A stretch of 64,000 nucleotides of DNA, from positions 186,001 through 250,000 of the forward strand of contig CANMYO010000001.1 in NCBI GenBank assembly GCA_947502145.1, read 5' to 3'. The position numbers and the translations under genes were made by a program. Under the pieces are notes generated by a model. The model did no database searches. It saw nothing but the letters and a program-made list of their open reading frames with translations, and was not told the DNA's origin. The stretch comes from an uncultured Paracoccaceae bacterium. Its GTDB lineage: Bacteria; Pseudomonadota; Alphaproteobacteria; Rhodobacterales; Rhodobacteraceae. The first letter of the stretch is position 1. Every line of letters begins with the position of its first letter. Positions 36,500 through 45,891 of the stretch are shown here, piece after piece.

Positions 36500-36580
36500 G
36501 GGCAGCGCCGGACCCTGGGTGGGTGCTGAAAGCGCCCTCCCATGGGGAGGGTCGGGCGCTGCCCGGCCTATGGGCCGGGC
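36500..36580 (+). repeat. Cluster of three strong stem-loops between sucD and DUF805
   Basis: GGGCAGCGCC (36500-36509) pairs with GGCGCTGCCC (36555-36564). Inside it CCCTCCC (36535-36541) pairs with GGGAGGG (36545-36551). Overlapping the end, GCCCGGCC (36561-36568) pairs with GGCCGGGC (36573-36580), so two folds compete for 36561-36564. No T-run. A structured intercistronic element, maybe affecting expression of the sucA genes downstream. Confidence 0.6.
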
Positions 36581-36592
36581 GGGACATCGCTG

Positions 36593-37093
36593 ATGGGACC
36601 AATAGGCGCAATCCGGACCGGCTTTGCCAAGTCGTTCCAGTTCAGCGGCCGCGCCACGCGGTCCGCGTTTTGGTGGTTTGCGCCGGGTTATGCCGCCTTG
36701 CTCACGGCAGGCTTCTTTTTCGAAATCATCCCCAATCTAATGTCGGCCGCGTTACCCAGCTTGAGACATCTCGGGGTCGCTCCGCTCTTCTTCCTTTGGC
36801 TTCTACTTCTGACGCCCACCTTCGCAGCATTCACACGGCGACTGAGCGATATAGGTTTCAGCGCGGCTTGGGTGCTTGTGGTGCCCCTCTACCTTCTGGG
36901 TGCGATCCCGCTTGCCGTCGCCGTCGATGCCTCTCCGACGTGGGGCATTCCACATCCCGCGCGCGGCGCACCAGAACTATTCTGGATGTTTGAAGGATTG
37001 ATCTTTCTGATGAGCATCGGCCTGCTGATCAGCCTCTTCCCCTCGCAACGACACAAGATTCTCCGGCCCAACCCCAACGAGGTCCCCCAATGA
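36593..37093 (+). CDS. DUF805 family membrane protein
   Basis: A 166-residue protein. The N-terminal GFAKSFQFSGRATRSAFWWF is the DUF805 pattern, followed by four membrane segments and TRRLSDIGFSAAWVL with the conserved RLxD motif. ATG at 36593 is chosen; the reading from 36542 crosses the stem-loops. It overlaps sucA by ATGA, so it is coupled to sucA. Function of DUF805 is unknown. Confidence 0.82.
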   Translation: MGPIGAIRTGFAKSFQFSGRATRSAFWWFAPGYAALLTAGFFFEIIPNLMSAALPSLRHLGVAPLFFLWLLLLTPTFAAFTRRLSDIGFSAAWVLVVPLYLLGAIPLAVAVDASPTWGIPHPARGAPELFWMFEGLIFLMSIGLLISLFPSQRHKILRPNPNEVPQ

Positions 37094-40053
37094 ACGACCA
37101 TTCCCCAAACGACGTCTTTCACGCCTCTTCCTTCATGCAGGGGCACAATGCGGAATATGTGGAACAGCTTTATGCCCGCTACGCCGACAATCCCGGCGCG
37201 GTCGATGAAAGCTGGCAGGCGTTTTTCCGCAGCCTTGGTGACGCCCCTGCGGATGCCAAGGCAGAGGCGGCGGGCCCAAGCTGGGCACGTCACGATTGGC
37301 CGCCCGTTCCCAATGATGATCTGACCGCTGCCCTTGACGGGCAATGGCCCTCCGAACCCGAAGCGGCGGGCAAGAAGATCAAGGACAAGGCCGCCGAAAA
37401 GGGCGTGTCGCTTGATGAAAATCAGGTCCGCGCCGCGGTGCTGGACAGTATCCGTGCGCTGATGATCATCCGCGCCTACCGGATTCGGGGGCATCTGATC
37501 GCTGACCTTGATCCGCTTGGCATGCGGGCAAACACGCCACATCCCGAACTGGATCCTGCCTCTTACGGGTTTACGGGCGCGGACATGGATCGCCCGATCT
37601 TTATCGACAATGTGCTGGGCCTCGAAGTGGCCACGATGAACGAGATCCTCGCCATCGTGCGCCGCACCTACTGCGGCACCTTTGCGCTGCAATACATGCA
37701 TATCTCAAACCCCGAAGAAGCTGGCTGGCTCAAGGAACGGATTGAGGGTTACGGCAAGGAAATCAATTTTACCCAGAATGGGCGCAAGGCGATCTTGAAC
37801 TCGCTCGTGCAAGCCGAAGGTTTCGAGAAATTCCTGCATGTCAAATACATGGGCACGAAGCGGTTTGGCCTTGATGGTGGCGAAAGCCTGATCCCGGCGA
37901 TGGAGCAGATCATCAAGCGCGGCGGTCAGCTGGGGCTTGAGGATATTGTCATCGGGATGCCGCACCGGGGGCGTCTGTCCGTGCTCGCCAATGTGATGCA
38001 GAAGCCCTATCGCGCGATTTTCAACGAATTCCAGGGCGGATCATTCAAGCCCGAGGATGTCGACGGATCGGGCGATGTGAAATACCATCTGGGTGCCTCA
38101 TCGGACCGGACGTTTGATGACAATGTTGTTCACCTGTCGCTGACCGCAAACCCCAGCCACCTTGAGGCCGTGAACCCCGTTGTTCTGGGCAAGGTGCGCG
38201 CCAAACAGGACCAGAAAAACGACGAAGACCGCACAAAGGTCATGGCAATCCTGCTGCATGGTGATGCTGCATTTGCCGGGCAAGGCGTTGTTGCCGAAGG
38301 TTTTGGCCTGTCCGGTTTGCGCGGTCACAAAACCGGCGGGACGATGCATATCGTCGTGAACAACCAGATCGGGTTTACGACCGCGCCGCACTTCAGCCGG
38401 TCCAGCCCCTACCCCACTGATATCGCGTTGATGGTTGAGGCCCCGATTTTCCACGTTAATGGCGACGATCCCGAGGCTGTGGTTCATGCCGCACGCGTGG
38501 CCACTGAGTTCCGCCAGAAATTCCACAAGGACGTGGTGCTGGATATCATCTGCTACCGCCGCTTTGGTCACAACGAAGGCGATGAGCCGATGTTCACCAA
38601 CCCGGTCATGTATAAGAAGATCAAGACGCATAAAACGTCCCTTACGCTTTATACCGAACGACTTGTCCGCGACGGGTTGATCCCCGAGGGCGAGATCGAG
38701 GACATGAAAGCCGCGTTTCAGGCCCATTTGAACGAAGAGTTCGAGACCGGCAAATCGTACAAGCCCAACAAGGCCGATTGGCTTGACGGGCGCTGGTCCC
38801 ATCTGGACCGGCGCGATGCGGAGAATTACGAACGTGGCAAGACGGCGATCAATCCAGAAACGCTGGCCGACATTGGCACGGCCCTGACCACACTGCCGCA
38901 GGATTTCAAGGTCCACCGGACGGTCGAACGTCTGGTCGGTGCGAAGAAGGCAATGTTTGAAAGTGGCGAAGGCTTTGACTGGGCCACGGGTGAGGCGCTG
39001 GCCTTTGGATCGCTGGTGGTCGAAGGTTATCCGGTGCGCCTGTCAGGACAGGATTGTACCCGCGGCACGTTCAGCCATCGCCACTCTGCCTTTATCAATC
39101 AGGACAACGAAGAACGCTACTATCCGCTGAACAACATCCGCGACGGCCAAGCCAACTACGAAGTCATTGATTCGATGCTTTCGGAATATGCCGTTCTGGG
39201 CTTTGAATATGGCTATTCGCTGGCTGAACCCAACGCACTGACCCTGTGGGAAGCGCAGTTTGGCGACTTTGCCAATGGGGCGCAGATCATGTTTGACCAG
39301 TTCATTAGCTCTGGTGAATCCAAATGGTTGCGCATGTCCGGGCTGGTCTGCCTGCTGCCCCACGGCTATGAGGGTCAGGGGCCAGAGCATTCCTCTGCCC
39401 GGTTGGAACGGTTTCTGACGATGTGTGGCGGCGACAATTGGATCGTTGCCAATTGCACAACGCCAGCCAACTATTTTCACCTGTTGCGTCGGCAGATTCA
39501 TCGCGACTTCCGCAAACCGCTGATTATCATGACGCCGAAATCATTGCTGCGCCACAAGTTGGCAGTGTCGAAGGCCGAGGAATTCACCACCGGATCCTCG
39601 TTCCACCGCGTCCTTTGGGACGACGCGCAGCATGGCAATTCTGATCTGAAACTGAAACCGGACAACAAGATCAAGCGCGTCGTGATGTGTTCGGGCAAGG
39701 TCTATTTTGACCTGTTGGGAGCCCGCGACGAAGCGGGTGCCGATGACACCTACATCATGCGGTTTGAACAATTTTATCCATTCCCGGCCCAGTCGGCGGT
39801 GAACGAACTGCAACGGTTCAAGAACGCCGAAATGGTCTGGTGTCAGGAAGAACCCAAAAACCAGGGCGCGTGGTCCTTTATGGAGCCCAACCTTGAATGG
39901 GTCCTGACCCGGATCAAGGCAAAGAACACCCGACCAAGCTATGCGGGTCGCCCTGCCGCTGCCAGCCCTGCCACGGGACTGGCCAGCCAGCACAAAGCAC
40001 AGCAAGCCGCGCTCGTGAATGACGCGCTGAACCTTGAAGGATCAAAAAAATGA
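37090..40053 (+). CDS. sucA: 2-oxoglutarate dehydrogenase E1 component
   Basis: A 987-residue thiamine-diphosphate enzyme. The N-terminal [20 protein letters not shown] is the E1o start that contacts E2. Further marks are [15 protein letters not shown], the TPP-binding [15 protein letters not shown] with [21 protein letters not shown], and later [19 protein letters not shown]. It decarboxylates 2-oxoglutarate and loads succinyl groups on SucB lipoyl. Its stop overlaps the sucB start by four bases. Confidence 0.97.
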   Translation: MNDHSPNDVFHASSFMQGHNAEYVEQLYARYADNPGAVDESWQAFFRSLGDAPADAKAEAAGPSWARHDWPPVPNDDLTAALDGQWPSEPEAAGKKIKDKAAEKGVSLDENQVRAAVLDSIRALMIIRAYRIRGHLIADLDPLGMRANTPHPELDPASYGFTGADMDRPIFIDNVLGLEVATMNEILAIVRRTYCGTFALQYMHISNPEEAGWLKERIEGYGKEINFTQNGRKAILNSLVQAEGFEKFLHVKYMGTKRFGLDGGESLIPAMEQIIKRGGQLGLEDIVIGMPHRGRLSVLANVMQKPYRAIFNEFQGGSFKPEDVDGSGDVKYHLGASSDRTFDDNVVHLSLTANPSHLEAVNPVVLGKVRAKQDQKNDEDRTKVMAILLHGDAAFAGQGVVAEGFGLSGLRGHKTGGTMHIVVNNQIGFTTAPHFSRSSPYPTDIALMVEAPIFHVNGDDPEAVVHAARVATEFRQKFHKDVVLDIICYRRFGHNEGDEPMFTNPVMYKKIKTHKTSLTLYTERLVRDGLIPEGEIEDMKAAFQAHLNEEFETGKSYKPNKADWLDGRWSHLDRRDAENYERGKTAINPETLADIGTALTTLPQDFKVHRTVERLVGAKKAMFESGEGFDWATGEALAFGSLVVEGYPVRLSGQDCTRGTFSHRHSAFINQDNEERYYPLNNIRDGQANYEVIDSMLSEYAVLGFEYGYSLAEPNALTLWEAQFGDFANGAQIMFDQFISSGESKWLRMSGLVCLLPHGYEGQGPEHSSARLERFLTMCGGDNWIVANCTTPANYFHLLRRQIHRDFRKPLIIMTPKSLLRHKLAVSKAEEFTTGSSFHRVLWDDAQHGNSDLKLKPDNKIKRVVMCSGKVYFDLLGARDEAGADDTYIMRFEQFYPFPAQSAVNELQRFKNAEMVWCQEEPKNQGAWSFMEPNLEWVLTRIKAKNTRPSYAGRPAAASPATGLASQHKAQQAALVNDALNLEGSKK

Positions 40054-41249
40054 GTACCGAAGTCCGCGTCCCTACCCTTGGCGAGTCCGTAACAGAAGCG
40101 ACAGTTGCCACATGGTTCAAGCAACCCGGTGATGCTGTCGCCGTGGATGAAATGCTGTGTGAACTTGAAACCGACAAAGTCACCGTTGAGGTGCCAAGCC
40201 CGGTTGCGGGCACCCTGTCCGAAATCGTGGCCGCCGAAGGTGAAACCGTTGGTGTTGATGCGCTTTTGGCGCAGATCGCCGAAGGTGACGGTGCTGCCGC
40301 TGCCCCCAAAGCCGCTGCCGATGATGCGCCAAAAGCTGCTGAAAAACCGGCTGCGGACGCTGCCGGAAAGGATGTCGAAGATGCGCCCTCCGCCAAAAAG
40401 CTGATGGCGGAAAACGACCTGACGAACGTGCAGGGCACCGGCAAAGATGGCCGGGTGATGAAAGAGGATGTGCTGAACGCCCTCGCCTCAACTTCCCCCG
40501 CCGCAGCGCCGGCCGCCGCACCCCGTGCACCCGTTGCTGCCGATCAGGCCGCGCGCGAGGAACGCGTCAAGATGACCCGCCTGCGCCAGACCATCGCCAA
40601 GCGTCTCAAGGACAGTCAGAACACCGCTGCGATGCTGACCACCTATAATGAGGTCGACATGACCGAGGTCATGGCATTGCGCAATGAATACAAAGACTTG
40701 TTCCTGAAGAAGCATGGGGTGAAGCTGGGCTTCATGTCGTTCTTTACCAAGGCCTGCGTGCATGCCCTGCGCGAAGTGCCCGAGGTCAATGCCGAGATTG
40801 ACGGCACCGACATAGTTTACAAATCCTACGTCAACATGGGGATCGCCGCAGGCACCCCGACCGGTCTTGTCGTGCCTGTCATCAACGATGCCGACGCGAT
40901 GAGCTTTGCAGACATCGAAAAGGCGATCGCCGAAAAGGGCGCCAAGGCGCGCGACGGCAAATTGTCGATGGCTGAAATGCAGGGCGGCACCTTCACGATC
41001 TCAAACGGCGGTGTCTACGGTTCGCTCATGTCCTCGCCCATCCTGAACCCGCCGCAGTCAGGCATCCTTGGCATGCACAAGATCCAGGACCGCCCGATGG
41101 CGATCAACGGAGAGGTCGTGATCCGCCCGATGATGTATCTCGCCTTGTCCTACGATCACCGGATCGTCGATGGCAAAGGTGCTGTGACCTTCCTTGTGCG
41201 GGTGAAAGAAGCGCTTGAGGATCCACGCCGGTTGTTGATGGATTTGTGA
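40050..41249 (+). CDS. sucB: Dihydrolipoyl succinyltransferase (E2)
   Basis: A 399-residue E2. Residues 1-77 are the lipoyl domain with lysine 43 in [14 protein letters not shown]. An Ala/Pro linker leads to the E3-binding domain ([20 protein letters not shown]) and then the catalytic domain ending [17 protein letters not shown], where His and Asp are catalytic. It transfers succinyl to CoA. It is coupled to sucA. An unusual AT-rich gene begins three bases after its stop. Confidence 0.97.
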   Translation: MSTEVRVPTLGESVTEATVATWFKQPGDAVAVDEMLCELETDKVTVEVPSPVAGTLSEIVAAEGETVGVDALLAQIAEGDGAAAAPKAAADDAPKAAEKPAADAAGKDVEDAPSAKKLMAENDLTNVQGTGKDGRVMKEDVLNALASTSPAAAPAAAPRAPVAADQAAREERVKMTRLRQTIAKRLKDSQNTAAMLTTYNEVDMTEVMALRNEYKDLFLKKHGVKLGFMSFFTKACVHALREVPEVNAEIDGTDIVYKSYVNMGIAAGTPTGLVVPVINDADAMSFADIEKAIAEKGAKARDGKLSMAEMQGGTFTISNGGVYGSLMSSPILNPPQSGILGMHKIQDRPMAINGEVVIRPMMYLALSYDHRIVDGKGAVTFLVRVKEALEDPRRLLMDL

Positions 41250-41252
41250 CCT

Positions 41253-41951
41253 ATGGAGTTGCTTGGTGTTGAGAATTCAATATTGGGTTTGCGGGACCAC
41301 ATGAAGAATTGGCCAAATGAGAGGTGCTATCGAAAAAACTTTACGCTGGCTGACGAAGACGACGAGAAGTTGATTAGCGAGCCACTTCGCGATTTTTCAG
41401 TTTGGCGTTGGTTGGATGAGAAAGGAAGAAAAGACTTACGGAGGGTCATTCGAGATTTCCCAAAAGAAGGGGAATTTTCGAAAAATGTCGGCGATTGTAT
41501 CAAGAACCTAGGTAAACAAAAGTCTGGGTGGTGGGCCTCGGGCATGTCAAAGGCTCTATGGTTTGCTAGCAAGCACGAGTATCCTATGTATGACCGCTTC
41601 ACCGCAGCCGCATTTAAAAAACTTGACGGGACCGATGCTCGCGAACGGTGCATATCGTTTTATCAAAAATTGGAGGACAGTTGTTATCTCGATCTCAAAA
41701 AAGAGTTCGACGAGATGGAAATGCCCGAAGCACTCAGAACCGTTCGGTTTGACCGGTTCATTGACAAGTCGTTGATGGTAGCAGGATTGTATCGCTACAC
41801 AAAGAAGAGCTTTAAGAACTTCGATATTTCGATACAATTTCGAGCCAGTGACACTTCCGAGCCTTCCACGGAATATTGCAGGTTTGCGAAACATTGGGCC
41901 GAAAGATTTAAGAAAACCGGTTTTGTCAATGTGCTAACTAGCGAATCATGA
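41253..41951 (+). CDS. AT-rich orphan protein inserted in the sucB-lpd operon
   Basis: A 232-residue cytoplasmic protein of unknown function. It has no signal peptide and many charged residues (DEDDEKLI, EKGRKDLRRVI), and a core WWASGMSKALWFASKHEYPM followed by YDRFTAAAFKK. The SKxLWF...P.YD pattern faintly recalls helix-hairpin-helix OGG-fold proteins, but I cannot support that. Base use is visibly AT-richer than sucA/sucB on one side and MAPEG on the other, including rare-looking AGA/AGG and ATA codons, so it was probably acquired. Yet it fits perfectly into the operon: three bases after sucB, and its TGA overlaps the MAPEG ATG (ATGA). Confidence 0.72.
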   Translation: MELLGVENSILGLRDHMKNWPNERCYRKNFTLADEDDEKLISEPLRDFSVWRWLDEKGRKDLRRVIRDFPKEGEFSKNVGDCIKNLGKQKSGWWASGMSKALWFASKHEYPMYDRFTAAAFKKLDGTDARERCISFYQKLEDSCYLDLKKEFDEMEMPEALRTVRFDRFIDKSLMVAGLYRYTKKSFKNFDISIQFRASDTSEPSTEYCRFAKHWAERFKKTGFVNVLTSES

Positions 41952-42358
41952 CCCCCGAACTCACCGCGCTTGCCTATGCCGCACTGTTTCAAGGACTGCA
42001 CTTCGCGGTCTTGTCTGCTTTGGCCTATTTCGAACTGGGCGGCGGCAAGCTGGTCGCGCCGCGTGACCCGGAACGGCTGGGCAAACCATTGGCGGAACAT
42101 GTCAGCGTCAGAACCGGGCGGTTGTTTCGGGCAATGAACAACCATTTTGAGGCGTTGATCCTCTTTACCGCTGCTGTGGCCGTAGTCTCGCTTGCCGACA
42201 AGAACACCGGTTTCTCGGCAATTTGTGCCTACGCCTATCTTGGTGCCCGCGTCCTCTATGTCCCTGCATATTACTTTGGCCTGACGCCCTGGCGAACGCT
42301 GATCTGGTTTGTTGGGTTTACCGCCACGATGCTGATGTTACTGTCGGCACTGATGTGA
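41948..42358 (+). CDS. MAPEG family membrane protein
   Basis: A 136-residue protein with four membrane segments and the pattern RTGRLFRAMNNHFEALILFT, the conserved R..R...N..E of MAPEG (glutathione/eicosanoid-metabolism) proteins, plus ARVLYVPAYYFGLTPWRTL. A role in glutathione transfer is possible but bacterial MAPEG substrates are unknown. I recall a MAPEG gene between sucB and lpd in Rhodobacter, so its position is ancestral and the AT-rich gene before it is the insert. Confidence 0.87.
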   Translation: MTPELTALAYAALFQGLHFAVLSALAYFELGGGKLVAPRDPERLGKPLAEHVSVRTGRLFRAMNNHFEALILFTAAVAVVSLADKNTGFSAICAYAYLGARVLYVPAYYFGLTPWRTLIWFVGFTATMLMLLSALM

Positions 42359-42472
42359 ATTTCATCGCCCATTGATCCTCATAGGGTTAATGCGCGTTCA
42401 TAAGTCTGGCAGCATGGGTTGTTGCCGCGATGTGCATGGCTTGTGCATGTCAAAATACCGAAGGAGAGGCCC

Positions 42473-43861
42473 ATGGCCAGTTACGACGTCATCATCATCG
42501 GTTCCGGCCCCGGCGGCTATGTTTCGGCCATCCGCTGCGCGCAATTGGGTTTGAAGACCGCCTGTGTCGAAGGACGCGAAACCCTTGGCGGCACCTGCCT
42601 CAACGTCGGCTGCATCCCCTCAAAGGCGCTGCTGCATGCCACCGAAATGCTGCATGAGGCGCAACATAACTTCGCCGAGATGGGGCTGAAGGGTAAGGCC
42701 CAATCCGTCGATTGGAAACAGATGTTGGCCTACAAGGACAAGACCATCACGCAGAATACCGGTGGCATCGAATTTCTTTTCAAAAAGAACAAGGTAGACT
42801 GGCTCAAAGGTTGGGGGTCCATCCCGGAGGCTGGCAAAGTCAAGGTGGGCGATGAGGTCCACGAGGCCAAGCATATCGTGATCGCCACAGGTTCGGAATC
42901 GTCGTCCCTGCCGGGTGTCGAGGTCGACGAAAAGACCGTTGTGACCTCGACTGGCGCGCTTGAATTGGGCAAGATTCCCAAAAGCCTTGTAGTGATCGGT
43001 GCGGGCGTCATCGGTCTTGAACTTGGGTCCGTCTATGCGCGCCTGGGATCAGAAGTGACTGTTGTCGAATACCTGGACGCGATCACCCCCGGCCAAGATG
43101 GTGAGGTTGCCAAGGTTTTCCAAAGAACGTTGAAAAAGCAAGGGCTTAAGTTCATCATGGGGGCCGCAGTGCAGGGTACGACGGTCAAGAACAACAAGGC
43201 CACGGTGACCTACAAATTGCGCAAGGATGACAGCGAAGCGACACTGACAGCCGATACTGTGCTGGTCGCGACAGGTCGCAAGCCATACACAGATGGGCTG
43301 GGTCTGGCGGAGTTGGGCGTTGAATTGTCTGATCGTGGACAGATCAAAACCGATGCGCATTATGCGACCAATATCAAAGGGATATACGCCATCGGCGACG
43401 CGATTGCGGGGCCGATGCTGGCCCACAAGGCTGAGGATGAGGGCATGGCCGTTGCCGAAGGCATTGCCGGTCAAAAGCCGCATGTGAACTACGGTGTGAT
43501 TCCCGGAGTGATTTATACCCATCCCGAAGTATCAAGTGTCGGCGAGACGGAAGAATCCCTGAAAGAACAAGGCCGTGCCTACAAGGTTGGCAAATTCAGC
43601 TTCATGGGCAACGCACGTGCAAAGGCGAATTTTTCAGGTGATGGATTTGTGAAATTGCTGGCCGACAAGGCGACAGATCGGATTCTTGGTGCACATATCA
43701 TTGGCCCGATGGCCGGAGATCTGATCCATGAAATCTGCGTCGCAATGGAGTTCGGCGCCGCGGCCGAGGATATCGCCCGCACCTGCCATGCCCATCCGAC
43801 CTACTCGGAGGCCGTCCGCGAAGCGGCGCTGGCCTGTGGCGACGGTGCAATCCACATGTAG
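42473..43861 (+). CDS. lpdA: Dihydrolipoamide dehydrogenase (E3)
   Basis: A 462-residue flavoprotein disulfide oxidoreductase. FAD motif [19 protein letters not shown], redox-active [13 protein letters not shown] with Cys42 and Cys47, NAD motif [20 protein letters not shown], and the C-terminal catalytic HAHPTYSEA are all intact. It reoxidises lipoyl groups of 2-oxoglutarate dehydrogenase, and possibly of other lipoyl complexes. ATG at 42473 follows GAAGGAGAGGCCC; the reading from 42419 adds 18 residues. A G-rich hairpin follows. Confidence 0.97.
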   Translation: MASYDVIIIGSGPGGYVSAIRCAQLGLKTACVEGRETLGGTCLNVGCIPSKALLHATEMLHEAQHNFAEMGLKGKAQSVDWKQMLAYKDKTITQNTGGIEFLFKKNKVDWLKGWGSIPEAGKVKVGDEVHEAKHIVIATGSESSSLPGVEVDEKTVVTSTGALELGKIPKSLVVIGAGVIGLELGSVYARLGSEVTVVEYLDAITPGQDGEVAKVFQRTLKKQGLKFIMGAAVQGTTVKNNKATVTYKLRKDDSEATLTADTVLVATGRKPYTDGLGLAELGVELSDRGQIKTDAHYATNIKGIYAIGDAIAGPMLAHKAEDEGMAVAEGIAGQKPHVNYGVIPGVIYTHPEVSSVGETEESLKEQGRAYKVGKFSFMGNARAKANFSGDGFVKLLADKATDRILGAHIIGPMAGDLIHEICVAMEFGAAAEDIARTCHAHPTYSEAVREAALACGDGAIHM

Positions 43862-43867
43862 CTTTTG

Positions 43868-43892
43868 GGGTGGGGGGCCGCCCTACCCTTTT
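43868..43892 (+). terminator. Terminator-like G/C hairpin between lpdA and gntR
   Basis: GGGTGGGG (43868-43875) faces CCCTACCC (43881-43888) with imperfect pairing, followed by TTTT. It overlaps the stop codon of the convergent gntR gene. Confidence 0.5.
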
Positions 43893-44530
43893 AACAGTCG
43901 CAGCCCCTTGGTGGTGTCGGTGCGGACCGCAAGGCGCAAGCCCGGTTCATCCCCGGCGCGCAGGGCTGCGATGATAAGCCGATGCGTCGCGGGCGGTTCC
44001 GTGCGGTTCAGCCGCCCATACAGGGCCCGCATCGTCGGGCCAAGTTGCAGCCAGACGGTTTCTGTCATTGCCAGCATCGCCGGGGCCTGGGCCCGCAGAT
44101 AAAGCGTGCGGTGAAAATCAAGGTTCATGCGGATATAGCCTGTCGCGTCATGCCGGGCGATCATCTGGCTGACCGCCTGGTTGATCGCCTCCAGCCTTTC
44201 GATCAGCGCAAAATGCGCCCGCGGGAGCGCACGGCTTGCCAGTTCAGGCTCCAACAACGCCCGCAAGGTTGCAAGCTCTTCGATGCGTTCATTGCTGAGT
44301 TCCGGAGTCGAAACGCGGCCTGACGATGACATTGACAGCGCCCCTTCGGCCGCCAGTCTGCGCACCGCTTCGCGCGCGGGGGTCATCGACACGTTGAAAT
44401 CCTTGCCGATGCCGCGCAATGTCAAGGCGGTCCCGGGCGGAACCTCTCCGTGCATGATGCGGGTGCGTAAAGCGCGATAGACGCGGTCATGTTCTGCGCC
44501 GGTGTTTTCAACTGATTTGGGTTGGATCAT
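43883..44530 (-). CDS. GntR-family (FCD) regulator, probable TCA-gene regulator
   Basis: A 215-residue regulator. Residues 14-75 are a winged HTH (RVYRALRTRIMHGEVPPGTA, then NVSMTPAREAVRRLAAEGAL). Residues 80-215 are an FCD ligand domain, with the metal-binding pattern near NLDFHRTLYLRAQA and RLIIAALRAGD. FCD proteins usually sense carboxylates. It lies 22 bases from lpdA, convergent with the TCA operon. Its own promoter has TTTGTGATCACAAA just before the ATG, and twin copies of that word lie before sdhC and sucC. Regulation of TCA genes by this protein is inferred. The ligand is unknown. Confidence 0.85.
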   Translation of the reverse strand: MIQPKSVENTGAEHDRVYRALRTRIMHGEVPPGTALTLRGIGKDFNVSMTPAREAVRRLAAEGALSMSSSGRVSTPELSNERIEELATLRALLEPELASRALPRAHFALIERLEAINQAVSQMIARHDATGYIRMNLDFHRTLYLRAQAPAMLAMTETVWLQLGPTMRALYGRLNRTEPPATHRLIIAALRAGDEPGLRLAVRTDTTKGLRLLKG

Positions 44531-44534
44531 GGCT

Positions 44535-44550
44535 CTTTGTGATCACAAAA
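44535..44550. promoter_or_regulatory. TTTGTGATCACAAA palindrome at the gntR start
   Basis: A near-perfect 14-bp palindrome at 44536-44549, core GTGATCAC at 44539-44546, centred 12 bases upstream of the gntR ATG. That position suits autorepression. A further GTGATCAC at 44594-44601 lies 55 bp upstream, inside the end of the ygjP-like gene. Confidence 0.7.
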
Positions 44551-44560
44551 TGAAGTCAGG

Positions 44561-45247
44561 TCAAACAAACTGAAAACGATGCAGCTGATCGCCGTGATCA
44601 CGTAACCAATTTCGCCGCGACTGATACTCCGGCATCAGTTTTGCCACAACAGCCCAGAACGCGGACGAATGGTTCATTTCCACAAGATGCGCAACTTCGT
44701 GTGCTGCGACGTAGTCCAGCACCTCTGGCGGGGCCATGATCAGGCGCCACGAGTACATCAGAACCCCCTTGCTAGAGCAGGACCCCCACCGGCTGCGCGT
44801 GTCGCGCAGAGAAAGCCGCGTATAGGACACGCCCAATGCGGCAGCATAGGCATCAGAGCGGGCAGCAAGGACATCGCGTGCAGCAAGTCGCAGGAAAGCC
44901 TTGATGCGTGCACCCGGGTTTTCATCGGCGGGCACCAGCAGCTTGTCGCCATCGCACCTGGTGCGCCTGACAGCCGCAGGCGCAACTGAAAGCTGCCCCC
45001 CACGAAAAGGGATCACGCTGCCCAGCCGCACGGTATGAGGTGATGCCACCTGTGACAGGTGATCGCGCAACCACCGTTCACGGCCAGTAAGAAAACCCAT
45101 TGCCTCACGCTCTGACGCGCCCTGCGGCATTGTCAGGCTGACACGCCCATCTAATCGCGAGACCCGTAGCGAAAGCCGCTTGGCACGCTGAGACCGCCGC
45201 AAATCCACCGTAATCGGGGGGTTGCCAATTGTGACCTGTCGGCCCAT
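44561..45247 (-). CDS. YgjP-like metal-dependent hydrolase
   Basis: A 228-residue protein of the YgjP/DUF45 (SprT-like) metallopeptidase family. RDTRSRWGSCSSKGVLMYSW precedes the zinc motif AAHEVAHLVEMNHS (HExxH) near residue 175, and the C-terminal W..V and Y..R residues are in place. Start 45247 (MGRQVTIGNPP) has AAAGG six bases upstream; 45253 and 45295 are less likely. The neighbour TIGR02300 gene diverges. Substrate unknown. Confidence 0.85.
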   Translation of the reverse strand: MGRQVTIGNPPITVDLRRSQRAKRLSLRVSRLDGRVSLTMPQGASEREAMGFLTGRERWLRDHLSQVASPHTVRLGSVIPFRGGQLSVAPAAVRRTRCDGDKLLVPADENPGARIKAFLRLAARDVLAARSDAYAAALGVSYTRLSLRDTRSRWGSCSSKGVLMYSWRLIMAPPEVLDYVAAHEVAHLVEMNHSSAFWAVVAKLMPEYQSRRNWLRDHGDQLHRFQFV

Positions 45248-45360
45248 ATCCATCCTTTGTCCGGTCAATGGGTCAAAGCCTTTGACACCATGCATTGCTT
45301 ATGGCAGTTGGCCGTGATGACCCGCAAGAGTCGCGAAGAATTTTCAAAAGGGGGAAACCC

Positions 45361-45690
45361 ATGCCGAACGAAGAATGGGGCACAAAGCGCCTCTGCCCCA
45401 CCACTGGCAAACGCTTTTACGACCTGAACAAGGATCCGATCGTTAGCCCGTATACCGGCGATGTTGTGACCGTTGACACGTCCAAGACCCGCACCATGGT
45501 TGCCGACGCAGAGGATGCGCAATCCAAGAAGCTGAAAGAGTCTGCGGAAGAGGACGATCTGGTTCTTGATGACGACGACAGCGATGACGAAGATGTCGAT
45601 CTCGGCGATGACGTGCTGGATGATGACGATGACGACGATACGGTCAGCCTTGATGAGCTGGCAGACGTCGCCACAAACGACGAAGAATAA
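45361..45690 (+). CDS. TIGR02300 (FYDLN acid) family protein
   Basis: A 109-residue cytoplasmic protein. The N-terminus MPNEEWGTKRLCPTTGKRFY with FYDLNKDP is the defining motif of TIGR02300, and the C-terminal half is an Asp/Glu-rich tail with a run of Asp (about residues 64-94). The family is conserved in alphaproteobacteria with no known role; the acidic tail suggests binding to cations or basic proteins. ATG at 45361 is preferred to a leader from 45295. A hairpin and then tRNA-Ala follow. Confidence 0.9.
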   Translation: MPNEEWGTKRLCPTTGKRFYDLNKDPIVSPYTGDVVTVDTSKTRTMVADAEDAQSKKLKESAEEDDLVLDDDDSDDEDVDLGDDVLDDDDDDDTVSLDELADVATNDEE

Positions 45691-45696
45691 TTCCCA

Positions 45697-45733
45697 ATCG
45701 GGGCACGATCTTTTTGCTTGATCCTGCCCCGAT
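45697..45733 (+). terminator. Hairpin after the TIGR02300 gene
   Basis: ATCGGGGCA (45697-45705) pairs with TGCCCCGAT (45725-45733), with an inner GATC/GATC pair and one mismatch. The T-run is in the loop rather than after the stem, so its terminator strength is uncertain. It lies 27 bases before tRNA-Ala. Confidence 0.5.
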
Positions 45734-45759
45734 GGCCGCATAGATAGCGGCACTAGTGA

Positions 45760-45835
<76 letters not shown>

Positions 45836-45891
45836 TTTCACTTTTATCAGCGTTGCAATCGTCGCCGCGGCAGCCACATGAACTTGCTGCG

